From Bifidobacterium tibiigranuli (lineage in GTDB: Bacteria; Actinomycetota; Actinomycetes; Actinomycetales; Bifidobacteriaceae): DNA of 64,000 bases. The stretch is from positions 1-64,000 of the forward strand of contig NZ_QLZA01000005.1 in NCBI RefSeq assembly GCF_009371885.1, in the 5' to 3' direction. Position numbers and translations under genes: made by a program. A model generated the notes under the pieces. It did no database searches. It was not told the origin of the DNA and worked only from the letters and a program-made list of their open reading frames with translations. This document shows positions 1-8,496 of the stretch, piece by piece (positions within the stretch are counted from its first letter, which is position 1; the number at the start of each line of letters is the position of its first letter).

Positions 1-79
1 GGCACGCCTCCGCCGGCGAACGGCCAGCGCGCACGAACGAACGAACCCGTTCCCGAAACTCCTCGGAATATTTCGGCAC
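1..79 (-). CDS. Partial transposase OrfA-like N-terminus (IS3-type HTH)
   Basis: Read on the minus strand, a GTG at 79 follows a GGAGGG ribosome site and opens a frame beginning MPKYSEEFRERVRSFVRAG and running off the window edge. A basic opening with an 'EFRERV' helix is typical of the HTH_Tnp_1 domain in IS3-family OrfA proteins, which bind the element ends. A TTG one codon upstream is an alternative start. Only about 26 codons are present, so the element's completeness and exact family cannot be judged. The 5' flank (about 80-126) would be where the terminal inverted repeat lies, but the other end is outside the window. Confidence 0.6.
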   Translation of the reverse strand, partial: MPKYSEEFRERVRSFVRAGRSPAEAC

Positions 80-219
80 CAATCAGCCCTCCCTAATCAG
101 TGCCCAAGTTTTCCACCGCACCCCCATGTAATTTTTTAAAAACAATCCACTTCTAGTTTTTTATGTGAATTCCATCGGTTTTCGAATCCATGGCCGAAGA
201 CCCTATTGAAAGAAAAGTT

Positions 220-1629
220 ATGAGTGATGAACTATATACATGGTCGGCGTCCCGTCTTGCAAAGGCGATTACCGGCCGCGAGGTTTCGGCGCAGGAGGCT
301 TTGGCGTCCTCTCTCGAGCGTATCGACGAGGTGAATCCCGCGCTCAACGCCGTGGTCGATGTGTACCGCGAGGAGGCTGTGCGGCAAGCCGAGGCCACTG
401 ACCAATATCTCGCTGCGGGATTCTCGCTCGGGCCGCTCGGCGGCGTGCCGACGCTCATCAAGGACAATGTCCGCACTGCGGGGCATCCCGCCACTAACGG
501 CATTCCTTCCCGTGCCAATATCCTCTCGCCCGCAGACGACCCCGTGGTCGAGAATATCCGTCGCGGCGGCGCAAACGTCATCGGCCGCACCAACGTGCCG
601 CCGTGGTGCTGGGAGTGGTTCTGCACCAACGAATTGTGGGGCACCACGTTCAATGCCCGCAACCACGACCTGACCCCCGGCGGCTCAAGCGGCGGCGCTG
701 GCTCTGCTGTGGCAGCGGGCATCGTGCCGATCGCGCATGGGAACGACATCGCCGGCTCCGTTCGCTACCCTGCCTACGCCAATGGGATAGTGGGCCTGCG
801 CCCCACTGTCGGTGCCGTGCCCGGGAAGGACTACACGCCTGAGGACCCCGCCCTGTCCGTCCAGCTTTTCGCTGTGCAGGGGCCGCTCGCCCGAACCGTG
901 CAGGACGCGAAGCTTGGGTTTGACGTGATGCGCGGATACTCGTGGCGCGACCCGGTGACGGTGCCGCAAGTCGATCTTCCTGCCGGGGCGCGGCACGTGG
1001 GCGTCTATCGCGGCACGGAGATCGTCCCGTTGGCGCCCGAAGTGGGCCAAGCGCTGGACGCCGCGATCGCCGCGCTCGAATCTCGCGGCTATGTGGTGGA
1101 GGAGATCAAGACCGACGTCTTCCAGCAGATGTTCGAGCTGGAGATGCTGCTCACGTTCCAGGAGTTTGTGCAGTCCGGCTCGTCGCACATCATCGAAGGC
1201 GGCGAGATCATGCGCAAAGGCCTGGAGGGTTGGTCTGCGGTGGTCGAGGACCTGTTCGGCACGGGCTTCCAGCTTGATCTGAAGAGCTACGGCAGGACGC
1301 TCGCCAGGCGCGGCACCGTAATCCGCACCTTGCAGGGGCTGTTGGAGCGCACGCCGATCATTCTCACTCCATCTTCGGCGGAAGTGCCGTTCCTGCATGA
1401 CGAAGACCAGGACACCCCGGTGAGCCGCAAGCATGACATCGTGCTCGCCCAATGGCCGATGTGCGGCACGCCAGTCGTAGGTTTCCCCGGTCTGGTCGTG
1501 CCTACGAATGTGGTTGCGAAGGATGTTCCGCTCGGTGTGCACCTCATATCACGCCGTTTTGGCGAGAACGACCTGTTTGCCGCCGGACAGGCGCTGGAGG
1601 ATGCGTTCGGCCCCGCCAGCGTAAGCTGA
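220..1629 (+). CDS. Amidase signature family enzyme
   Basis: A 469-residue amidase-signature hydrolase, the family that cleaves C-N amide bonds. The Ser-cisSer-Lys triad is visible: Lys81 in LIKDN, Ser156 in PGGSSGG and the nucleophile Ser180 in NDIAGSVRYP. The 24-residue spacing between the serines matches the family. The start at 220 is preferred to the in-frame ATG at 190 because a GAAAGAAAAG purine tract precedes 220 and nothing SD-like precedes 190. The substrate is not deducible. The neighbouring importer and amidohydrolase suggest catabolism of small amides, but this gene is GC-rich and separated from them, so that link is inference. Confidence 0.88.
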   Translation: MSDELYTWSASRLAKAITGREVSAQEALASSLERIDEVNPALNAVVDVYREEAVRQAEATDQYLAAGFSLGPLGGVPTLIKDNVRTAGHPATNGIPSRANILSPADDPVVENIRRGGANVIGRTNVPPWCWEWFCTNELWGTTFNARNHDLTPGGSSGGAGSAVAAGIVPIAHGNDIAGSVRYPAYANGIVGLRPTVGAVPGKDYTPEDPALSVQLFAVQGPLARTVQDAKLGFDVMRGYSWRDPVTVPQVDLPAGARHVGVYRGTEIVPLAPEVGQALDAAIAALESRGYVVEEIKTDVFQQMFELEMLLTFQEFVQSGSSHIIEGGEIMRKGLEGWSAVVEDLFGTGFQLDLKSYGRTLARRGTVIRTLQGLLERTPIILTPSSAEVPFLHDEDQDTPVSRKHDIVLAQWPMCGTPVVGFPGLVVPTNVVAKDVPLGVHLISRRFGENDLFAAGQALEDAFGPASVS

Positions 1630-1766
1630 CCGATAATTAGGATCACCGATCTCTTGCAGTATCTTTTGCTCCCACTGTGGGCTCTGGGTGGTTGACTGGG
1701 GCCTACGATGAGGGCGAAAGGCGCATAAGCCGATTGACCAACCATCTAGGGTTAGGAAGAATCCCA

Positions 1767-2654
1767 ATGAGTAGCACTGACAAGGAACGGGCTCTGCTTG
1801 TGCTGGTCACCGTGGTCTGGGGCGTCAACTTCGTATCGGCTAGGTTCGGGCTGGAGTCAATGACGCCGTGGGGCTTTCGAGCTGTCACATTCGGAGCGGG
1901 CGCACTGATCCTCGTCGCACTCGCTTCGATTCTGCACATCAGTCTGCGCTTGCCTCGCCGCATCGACTACCTGCACCTGCTTGTCGCCGGCACCTTCTCC
2001 ATCGCGCTCTTCGGCGTGCTGACGGCGGTCTCGCTGCTGCACACGAGCGTCGGACAGACATCGATAGTGGTGTACACGATGCCGATCTGGGTGGCGCTGC
2101 TCAGCAGTGTGTTCCTGGGCGAGCGGTTGGGCGCACGCCGATGGGCGGCGGTTGGAATCGGAATCGTGGGTCTCGCCGTGCTCATGCTGCCTGTGATCGA
2201 GCAGGGATTCTCGCTCGGAGCCTTCGCTGCGCTCGGCTCGGCGCTGAGCTGGGCGGTTGGCACCGTCTATCTGAAGTGGGCGTGCGTCGCCGCAAAGCCG
2301 CTCGCAATCACCGCCTGGCAGCTGCTTGCCGGCACCGCTATATCGATTCTGGCGCTCGGCCTCACCGGTTGGCACATCCTCGTAGCCCCCATGACACCGG
2401 CCTCATGGGGCGGTGTCATCTACAACACTCTGGCGGGCACAGTACTGGCGTATCTGATCTGGTTCCAAGTGGTGCAGCGGTTGCCTGCGAGTATCGCGGG
2501 GCTTGGCACGCTGTTGGTACCCGTGTTCAGTATGATCGCCGGTGTCGTACTGGTCAGGGAACGGCCTGGGTTCTTCGATCTAGCCGGATTCGCAGCAATC
2601 CTCGTTGCTAGCGTGCTCGCACTCGGCGGCGAATCCAATTCAAAGGAAGAATGA
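1767..2654 (+). CDS. EamA/DMT-family transporter
   Basis: A 295-residue membrane protein with about ten hydrophobic segments arranged as two EamA repeats. The opening LLVLVTVVWGVNFVSARFGL and a second repeat near GALSWAVGTVYLKW-like sequence are typical of drug/metabolite exporters of the RhaT/YdcZ/EamA group. A start at 1767 is chosen over upstream in-frame codons because AGGAAGA lies seven bases before it and the preceding segment is polar. It is probably an exporter of amino acids or small metabolites; substrate unknown. It follows the amidase by 137 bases on the same strand and may be transcribed with it. Confidence 0.85.
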   Translation: MSSTDKERALLVLVTVVWGVNFVSARFGLESMTPWGFRAVTFGAGALILVALASILHISLRLPRRIDYLHLLVAGTFSIALFGVLTAVSLLHTSVGQTSIVVYTMPIWVALLSSVFLGERLGARRWAAVGIGIVGLAVLMLPVIEQGFSLGAFAALGSALSWAVGTVYLKWACVAAKPLAITAWQLLAGTAISILALGLTGWHILVAPMTPASWGGVIYNTLAGTVLAYLIWFQVVQRLPASIAGLGTLLVPVFSMIAGVVLVRERPGFFDLAGFAAILVASVLALGGESNSKEE

Positions 2655-3377
2655 GATTTACGAGGCTGATAAGGCGGGTTCGCTTCCAACGAACTCGGAC
2701 GAATAATCGCGTCTGCGATTGACCGGCATTCGTACGGCGCAGTCACGTTCATACACAATGTGATGTAACGCCTTTGCTCAGTGGGTATCTAGTTCTATCT
2801 AATGATTCATAGACGGGAACTCTGCATGTTGAGATAGATTGCAGCGTTCCTCTGGAGCAATTTGCCGCGCGCTGTGGCGATTGAATAGGCCGGTACTATC
2901 TATCCGCTAGAAAGACTGGTATTCGGGTCAAATGCAGACGTGGCGTGATGACTTTGAGCTTGGTCATTGATGTCGCTTGAAACCGGCGGCGCATGCATAG
3001 TGGAAGTTTGGACGTGGTCGGGGGAGACCAAACACGACTCTGAAACTCGTATCAGTAATTACCGAGACAGTACACCTTCGTTCAGCGTGATAAAGACCAT
3101 TTTAAGGTAAATTCTATGTTATCGGTTTTGTATCATATAGCGACTGAAAATATAAAGACCTTATATTCCTAGGCATTTGATTTCTTCGGATATGGCAGAC
3201 AAGACGGGTAGTTTCATATTTCAACCATGCTGAAGCAAAGTGTTACCAACAATGGTCATCTAGATAATCTATCCAATTCGGCCGGACTTAATGGACTAAT
3301 GGATATTGTCCGCGAACTCCTCGCTGAGGCATAGTCGTTGCAAGATTTCAAATATTCCAGATATGGAAAGAGCTCTT
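2655..3377 (+). other. 723-base intergenic region at the left edge of the AT-rich block
   Basis: No convincing coding frame or RNA gene is visible here. Base composition changes from GC-rich to AT-rich across it. It contains an imperfect inverted repeat around 3006-3035 (GTTTGG with CCAAAC) and a TATCCA/TGGATA pair flanking 3270-3305, either of which could be regulatory. It must carry the promoter of the aminotransferase-importer operon. Confidence 0.5.
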
Positions 3378-4676
3378 ATGACAACGACCAAAGCCGATGA
3401 AACCATCAGTCTCAAGGATTACGAAGCATACCTCAGCCCTGCTGTCGCAAAGTCAACAGACCTTGTCGTGGATCACGCCTCTGGTCAATATCTCTGGGAT
3501 GTGAATGGCAAACGCTACATCGACTGGGTTCAGGGTATTGCCGTGAACGCCCTTGGGCATGTCTATCCCAGTGTGGTGAATGCTGCGAAACAGCAGATCG
3601 AAAAGCTCATGACAGCCTCGTTCAATGTGGTGAGCTATCCCAGCACATTGAAACTTGCTAGGAGAATCGCGCAAATCACTCCTGGGAATTTGAACACAGT
3701 GATGTTCTCCAACGGCGGGGCTGAGGCGACTGACGGCGCCATTAAATTGGCGCGCGTCGCCACGAGCCGCCCCGCCGTCATTGCATTCAAAGGTTCTTTT
3801 CATGGGCGCACAATGGGTGCCATCAGCATCACTGCATCAAATGCAGCTTATCGAAAAGGACTGGAACCGATGATGGGCGGTGTGTACTTTGCGCCTTACC
3901 CGTCACGCGATTTGTGCCCAGAGGGATATGACGCCAAGCAGCGCGCAGATTGGTGCCTCGGCGAAATCAAGAAACTTTTCAAATATGTCGTCGTTCCGCA
4001 GGAGGTCGCATGCTTCTACGTGGAGCCGCTGCAGGGAGAAGGCGGGTACGTAGTGCCTGATCCGAGTTTCCTTAAAGGGCTTCGTGCGCTCGCTGATGAA
4101 TACGGCATCATGTTGATCTTCGACGAGATACAGTCCGGCTACGGACGTACCGGGAAAATGTTCGCAGGTGAGCATGCAGGCGTTATCCCTGACATCATGA
4201 CTCTTGGAAAGGCTATTGCGGGTGGATTGGCCATGAGCGCGGTTGTGTCTACTCCTGAAATCATGGAGAAGTGGCGTCCTGGCATGCACGGCACCACTTT
4301 TGGGGCCAACCCCGTGGCGAGCGCGACCGGGCTTGCAGTTCTTGATGAATTCGAGAAGCAGCACATCGTAGAAAACAGCGCTACGGTTGGAGCCTTCTTC
4401 AAATCCAAGCTTGTGGAATTACAGACAAAGTTCCCGTTTATTGCCGATGTGCGCGGGTTGGGCATGATGCTCGCCATCGAGTTTGGCACTGTGAACGGAA
4501 AGACCGGAGCTGACATTTTCTCAGAAGTCAGTGCAAAAGCTTTGGAGAAAGGACTTCTGCTGCTGGGATGTGGAGCTGACCATGACGCCATTCGGTTTGC
4601 CGCGCCTCTGAATTCAACGCAGGAAGACATCGAAGAAGGGCTTGCGATTTTCGAAGAGGTGCTTGCAACGGTATGA
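3378..4676 (+). CDS. Class-III aminotransferase, GABA-transaminase-like
   Basis: A 432-residue PLP-dependent omega-aminotransferase. Family marks are SNGGAEATDGAIKLAR, FKGSFHGRTMGA, the phosphate/ring-binding segment LIFDEIQSGYGRTGKMF and the PLP lysine Lys278 in TLGKAIAGG. The start at 3378 is chosen because GGAAAGAG sits five bases upstream; an ATG at 3363 is also in frame. Family members move the terminal amino group of 4-aminobutyrate, beta-alanine, ornithine-type or related omega-amino acids to 2-oxoglutarate or pyruvate. It lies 52 bases before the peptide/amine ABC importer on the same strand, so the importer probably delivers its substrate or a precursor. The exact substrate is unknown. 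Confidence 0.88.
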   Translation: MTTTKADETISLKDYEAYLSPAVAKSTDLVVDHASGQYLWDVNGKRYIDWVQGIAVNALGHVYPSVVNAAKQQIEKLMTASFNVVSYPSTLKLARRIAQITPGNLNTVMFSNGGAEATDGAIKLARVATSRPAVIAFKGSFHGRTMGAISITASNAAYRKGLEPMMGGVYFAPYPSRDLCPEGYDAKQRADWCLGEIKKLFKYVVVPQEVACFYVEPLQGEGGYVVPDPSFLKGLRALADEYGIMLIFDEIQSGYGRTGKMFAGEHAGVIPDIMTLGKAIAGGLAMSAVVSTPEIMEKWRPGMHGTTFGANPVASATGLAVLDEFEKQHIVENSATVGAFFKSKLVELQTKFPFIADVRGLGMMLAIEFGTVNGKTGADIFSEVSAKALEKGLLLLGCGADHDAIRFAAPLNSTQEDIEEGLAIFEEVLATV

Positions 4677-4728
4677 GCGACAAATCGTTCTGCTCAGAAA
4701 TTACATCCTTACCTAGAAAGGAGAGAAA

Positions 4729-5679
4729 ATGCTGAAATACATTTTTAAGCGGTTGCTTTCGGCAGTACCTGTGATTTTCATCGTAGGCATCCTTGCGTTC
4801 TTTTTGTCGCGTCTCAGCAAGGGTGACCCCGCTCGGGTCATTGCAGGAACAGATGCCACAGATAGCCAAGTCGCCGCAATTCGACAGCAGATGGGGCTCG
4901 ATTTGCCGCTTCCTAATCAGTTGTGGGATTGGTTCATAGCTTTGCTTCATGGGAATTTCGGATATTCGTATATTCTCAATCAAAGTGTTTCATCGGCCAT
5001 TGCATCTCATATTTTTCCCACTCTTTCCGTGGCGATTTTTGGTGAGATTCTGTCGTTGGCTATTGCAATTCCTCTAGGTATATTGGCGGCTGACAAGCAG
5101 GGTACCTTTACGGATAAACTGGTGCAGGGATTTGCCACATTGACTACTTCGATGCCAAGTTTTCTCGTTGGCTTGCTGCTCATGCTGTTGTTTGCGACTC
5201 GACTGAACCTGTTGCCCGTAAGCGGTTTCGTGAGTCCAACGGAGAGTTTCAGCCAGTACATTCTGCATCTGATTTTGCCTGCTGTTTCGGTTACTACCCT
5301 TCAAATTGCCATTGTCGCTCGAATGACACGATCTTCAATGATTGATGCGCTTTCCAGTGATTACATTCGTACTGCTGTCGCAAAAGGATTGCCTCGCTCC
5401 CAGCAGCTTTGGCATCATGGTTTTAAGAACGCTGCTATACCGGTGCTTACTGTTGTTGGGCAGTCTTTCGGAGAGCTCATTGCTGGTTCAATTATTGTGG
5501 AAACTGTTTTTGACATTCCAGGTTTGGGCCAACTGGTTGTCAACTCAATTTTACGGCGTGATTACCAGATGATTCAGGGAATCCTTATATTCGTTGCAAT
5601 CGTCTTTATTTTTGTGAATCTTATAACAGACGTTCTGTATGCCGTTATTGATCCTCGTATAAGGCAGGAGAGTTTCTGA
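4729..5679 (+). CDS. ABC importer permease, DppB/OppB type
   Basis: A 316-residue inner-membrane permease with six hydrophobic helices. It has the BPD_transp_1 region with the EAA-type loop (VAKGLPRSQQLWHHGFKNA) that docks the ATPase. The N-terminus MLKYIFKRLLSAVPVIFIVG and the motif SKGDPARVI are typical of the DppB/OppB/GsiC subfamily for peptides, nickel or other small amines. AAAGGAGAG precedes the start. It is the first transporter gene of the five-gene importer and pairs with the next gene. Codon use is AT-rich compared with the flanking core genes. Confidence 0.92.
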   Translation: MLKYIFKRLLSAVPVIFIVGILAFFLSRLSKGDPARVIAGTDATDSQVAAIRQQMGLDLPLPNQLWDWFIALLHGNFGYSYILNQSVSSAIASHIFPTLSVAIFGEILSLAIAIPLGILAADKQGTFTDKLVQGFATLTTSMPSFLVGLLLMLLFATRLNLLPVSGFVSPTESFSQYILHLILPAVSVTTLQIAIVARMTRSSMIDALSSDYIRTAVAKGLPRSQQLWHHGFKNAAIPVLTVVGQSFGELIAGSIIVETVFDIPGLGQLVVNSILRRDYQMIQGILIFVAIVFIFVNLITDVLYAVIDPRIRQESF

Positions 5680-5680
5680 C

Positions 5681-6622
5681 ATGGTTTCGCAGATAGATAA
5701 CAAGAATCAGCAGATTGACGATGTATCCGGGGCAGATCATGTTCCGAATTCAGTTGATATTGACGATGAAAACAAAACTGGAAAGAGGCAAAATCAAAAT
5801 TCGCTGTGGGCTGCGATTAAGAGCTCTCCGTCGGCATTATATGGCGGAATCTTTTTACTGATCATAGTGTTTGCCTGTGTTGTTATCCCGCACGTCATGA
5901 AGATGGATCCATTTGCCACAAAGGCGAGTGACATCCTTATGGCACCAAGTTGGCAGCACGTGATGGGTGCCGATAATGTCGGTAGGGACGTATTCGCACG
6001 TGTTCTATTTGGCGGTGAGTCATCGTTGCTTGTCGGTGGTTCTGTAGCAGTGGTTTCAGGCGTACTTGGTTTCATCGTCGGCGCTTATTCCGCATTCTTT
6101 CCTAAAATCGGTTATTGGCTCATGCGTGTATGCGACGGATTGATGGCTTTCCCGGCCATTCTGTTCGGCATTGCACTGATTGGCGGCTTAGGGCAGAGCA
6201 TAGGCAATGTTATCCTCGCCCTTTCTATTGTTTTTATTCCGTATGTTGCTCGAGTGGTGCGTTCTGCAACCATGTCGAACATGAATGAAAACTATGTGTC
6301 CGTGCTTGTGAGTCTGGGAGCATCAAGCACGCGAATCCTCTGGAGAAACATCGCTCTCAATGTTATTGCACCGTGGATTATCGAGGTCACATTTGTTTTT
6401 GCGGATGCCATACTCGTCGAGGCGGCAATGAGCTTTATCGGCACCGGCATTCCTCAACCCAGTCCTAGTTGGGGCAACATGCTCTATGACAGCCGTACGT
6501 ATATATACCAAGCGTGGTGGCTTACTGTCTTCCCGGGAGTAGCACTGGCTTTGACGGTTTTTGTCATCAATATTTTCGGTGATGGGCTGCGAGAAGTCTT
6601 CGATCCGAAGAGGAGGAGGTAG
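5681..6622 (+). CDS. ABC importer permease, DppC/OppC type
   Basis: A 313-residue permease with a long polar N-terminal tail (about 45 residues rich in Asn, Asp and Gln), an OppC_N helix and the six-helix BPD_transp_1 domain. The ATPase-docking loop reads LVSLGASSTRILWRNIALNV. The late motif PSWGNMLYDSRTYIYQAWW is characteristic of the DppC subfamily. The start lies one base after the preceding stop, and AGGAGAG upstream serves as ribosome site, so the two permeases are translationally linked. Confidence 0.92.
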   Translation: MVSQIDNKNQQIDDVSGADHVPNSVDIDDENKTGKRQNQNSLWAAIKSSPSALYGGIFLLIIVFACVVIPHVMKMDPFATKASDILMAPSWQHVMGADNVGRDVFARVLFGGESSLLVGGSVAVVSGVLGFIVGAYSAFFPKIGYWLMRVCDGLMAFPAILFGIALIGGLGQSIGNVILALSIVFIPYVARVVRSATMSNMNENYVSVLVSLGASSTRILWRNIALNVIAPWIIEVTFVFADAILVEAAMSFIGTGIPQPSPSWGNMLYDSRTYIYQAWWLTVFPGVALALTVFVINIFGDGLREVFDPKRRR

Positions 6623-6627
6623 CTGAA

Positions 6628-7629
6628 ATGAGTAATCTACTGGAAATAGATAATTTGAAAGTTGGTTTTAAAAACTCAAGCAGCCAGTGGACGAATGCTG
6701 TAGATGGCGTTAGCATCGCTGTCCGGCCAGGAGAAATTCTAGGGATTGTTGGCGAATCGGGATGTGGCAAAAGCGTTACTATGTTTTCCGTGCTGAAGCT
6801 GCACGATCAGCGTAATACCCGATATGCGGGGGAAATTCGATTCGAAGATACTGAGCTGCTCACAGTTCCCGAGAAGGATATGCGACAGTTGAGAGGAAAG
6901 GATATTGGCTTCATTTTTCAAAACCCAATGTCAAGCCTCAATCCCTTGCTCACTATCGGGCAACAAATACGTGAGACAGTCACATCCCATCGTAAGCATC
7001 TGCCAAAGAAAGAGGTTGAAGCACTGTGCATCAAAGCTTTGGATGATGCAGGGGCGGATGACTCAGCCGTATGGATGTCCAAGTATCCCTATCAGCTTTC
7101 CGGGGGTATGTTGCAGCGCGTGGTGATAGCTATTGCTCTTGTCAATGAGCCGAAACTTCTCATTGCCGATGAACCTACGACGGCATTGGATGTCACGATA
7201 CAGGCTCAATTATTGAAGGTACTGTGTCATATCCGTGATGAGCGGGGGATGAGCATTGTCTTGATTACCCATGATATGGGCGTTGTCGCTGAGACATGTG
7301 ATCGCGTTGCTGTGATGTATCTTGGGCAGATCGTAGAGACGGCATCGGTCGATGAACTCTTTGCCAATCCTAGACACCCTTATACACAAGGCCTTCTTGC
7401 GGCCACTCCTCCAATGGTTGGTAAGATACCGGAACGCTTGAATACCATCAGCGGCTCGGTTCCACAGCTAAGTGAAGTGGCTAAGGGCTGTCGCTTTGCA
7501 TCCCGATGCCCATTTGCCTCGCAAGAGTGCTTGTCAGGCGATATCCCGATGTTCGATGTTGATGAACAGCATCAATCGAGATGCATCAAGTTCAATACTA
7601 TCCCGGACTTTAGGAAGGTGACAGCATGA
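6628..7629 (+). CDS. ABC importer ATPase, DppD/OppD type
   Basis: A 333-residue cytoplasmic ATPase. Walker A is GESGCGKS, the Q-loop FQNPMSSLNPL, the signature LSGGMLQRV (Gln/Arg variant), Walker B LLIADEPTTALD and the H-loop THD. The C-terminal oligo_HPY region with CRFASRCPFASQEC supplies the cysteine cluster common to DppD/OppD proteins. GAGGAGGAGG is a strong ribosome site. It overlaps the next ATPase gene by four bases (ATGA). Confidence 0.93.
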   Translation: MSNLLEIDNLKVGFKNSSSQWTNAVDGVSIAVRPGEILGIVGESGCGKSVTMFSVLKLHDQRNTRYAGEIRFEDTELLTVPEKDMRQLRGKDIGFIFQNPMSSLNPLLTIGQQIRETVTSHRKHLPKKEVEALCIKALDDAGADDSAVWMSKYPYQLSGGMLQRVVIAIALVNEPKLLIADEPTTALDVTIQAQLLKVLCHIRDERGMSIVLITHDMGVVAETCDRVAVMYLGQIVETASVDELFANPRHPYTQGLLAATPPMVGKIPERLNTISGSVPQLSEVAKGCRFASRCPFASQECLSGDIPMFDVDEQHQSRCIKFNTIPDFRKVTA

Positions 7630-8453
7630 AACATGAGACGGAGCCCATTCTCCAAGTCAATAATCTTGTCAAAGATTATGTGAGCAGAGGATTGCTCAAT
7701 TCGAAAAGTCAGGTGTTTCATGCTGTGAACAACATCTCTCTTGAACTTTATCCGGGGAGTACATATGCGCTTGTCGGAGAGTCTGGCAGCGGCAAAAGCA
7801 CGACTGGCAAAATCATTTGCGCTTTGGAGAAGGCGACTGCAGGAACGGTAACGCTTCTTGGAGAGAATTACACGAATGACTCTCCAAGTCAGCTGAGGAA
7901 AAATATCCGCGGCAACATTCAGATGGTGTTTCAGGATCCGTTTTCAGCGTTAAACCCTAGGAAAACCATCGGGGATGCTGTAATTGAGGCGTTGCAAATC
8001 AGAGATATTGGATCTTCTGGTCGGGAGCGTCGAAACATTGCGCGTGACACTTTGCAGCGAGTCGGCCTGTCAGTATGGCATATGGATCGCTATCCGCATC
8101 AGTTTTCTGGAGGGCAGCTGCAAAGGGTTAATATCGCCCGGGCTTTGGCAGTGCAACCTAAGATACTGATTCTTGATGAGTCTGTGTCGGCGCTTGACGT
8201 CTCGATACAGGCCCAAGTGCTGAACTTGCTGCAGGAAATCAAAGAAGAGTTTTCCCTGAGCTATCTCTTTATCACACATGATTTGAGCGTGGTTCGTTTT
8301 ATTGCGGATTACGTGGGGGTTTTGTTTAAAGGACAGTTAGTAGAGGAAGGAGAAACCAAGGAAATTTTCGAGCACCCTGAAAACGAGTACACGATACGGC
8401 TACTCGACAGTGTGCCACGAACCGATCCACAACAGCGTCATTTGCTGGGGTGA
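7626..8453 (+). CDS. ABC importer ATPase, DppF/OppF type
   Basis: A 275-residue partner ATPase with Walker A GESGSGKST, Q-loop FQDPFSALNPR, signature FSGGQLQRVNIARAL and Walker B ILILDESVSALD. Its usual C-terminal oligo_HPY extension is short: the protein ends about 30 residues after the D-loop/H-loop region (SVPRTDPQQRHLLG). With DppD it forms the ATP-hydrolysing heterodimer of the importer. It is translationally coupled to the preceding gene by the ATGA overlap. Confidence 0.92.
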   Translation: MKHETEPILQVNNLVKDYVSRGLLNSKSQVFHAVNNISLELYPGSTYALVGESGSGKSTTGKIICALEKATAGTVTLLGENYTNDSPSQLRKNIRGNIQMVFQDPFSALNPRKTIGDAVIEALQIRDIGSSGRERRNIARDTLQRVGLSVWHMDRYPHQFSGGQLQRVNIARALAVQPKILILDESVSALDVSIQAQVLNLLQEIKEEFSLSYLFITHDLSVVRFIADYVGVLFKGQLVEEGETKEIFEHPENEYTIRLLDSVPRTDPQQRHLLG

Positions 8454-8496
8454 CAACATTCTTGTTACGCAAGATAAGGAAAGAAAAAGGAATATC

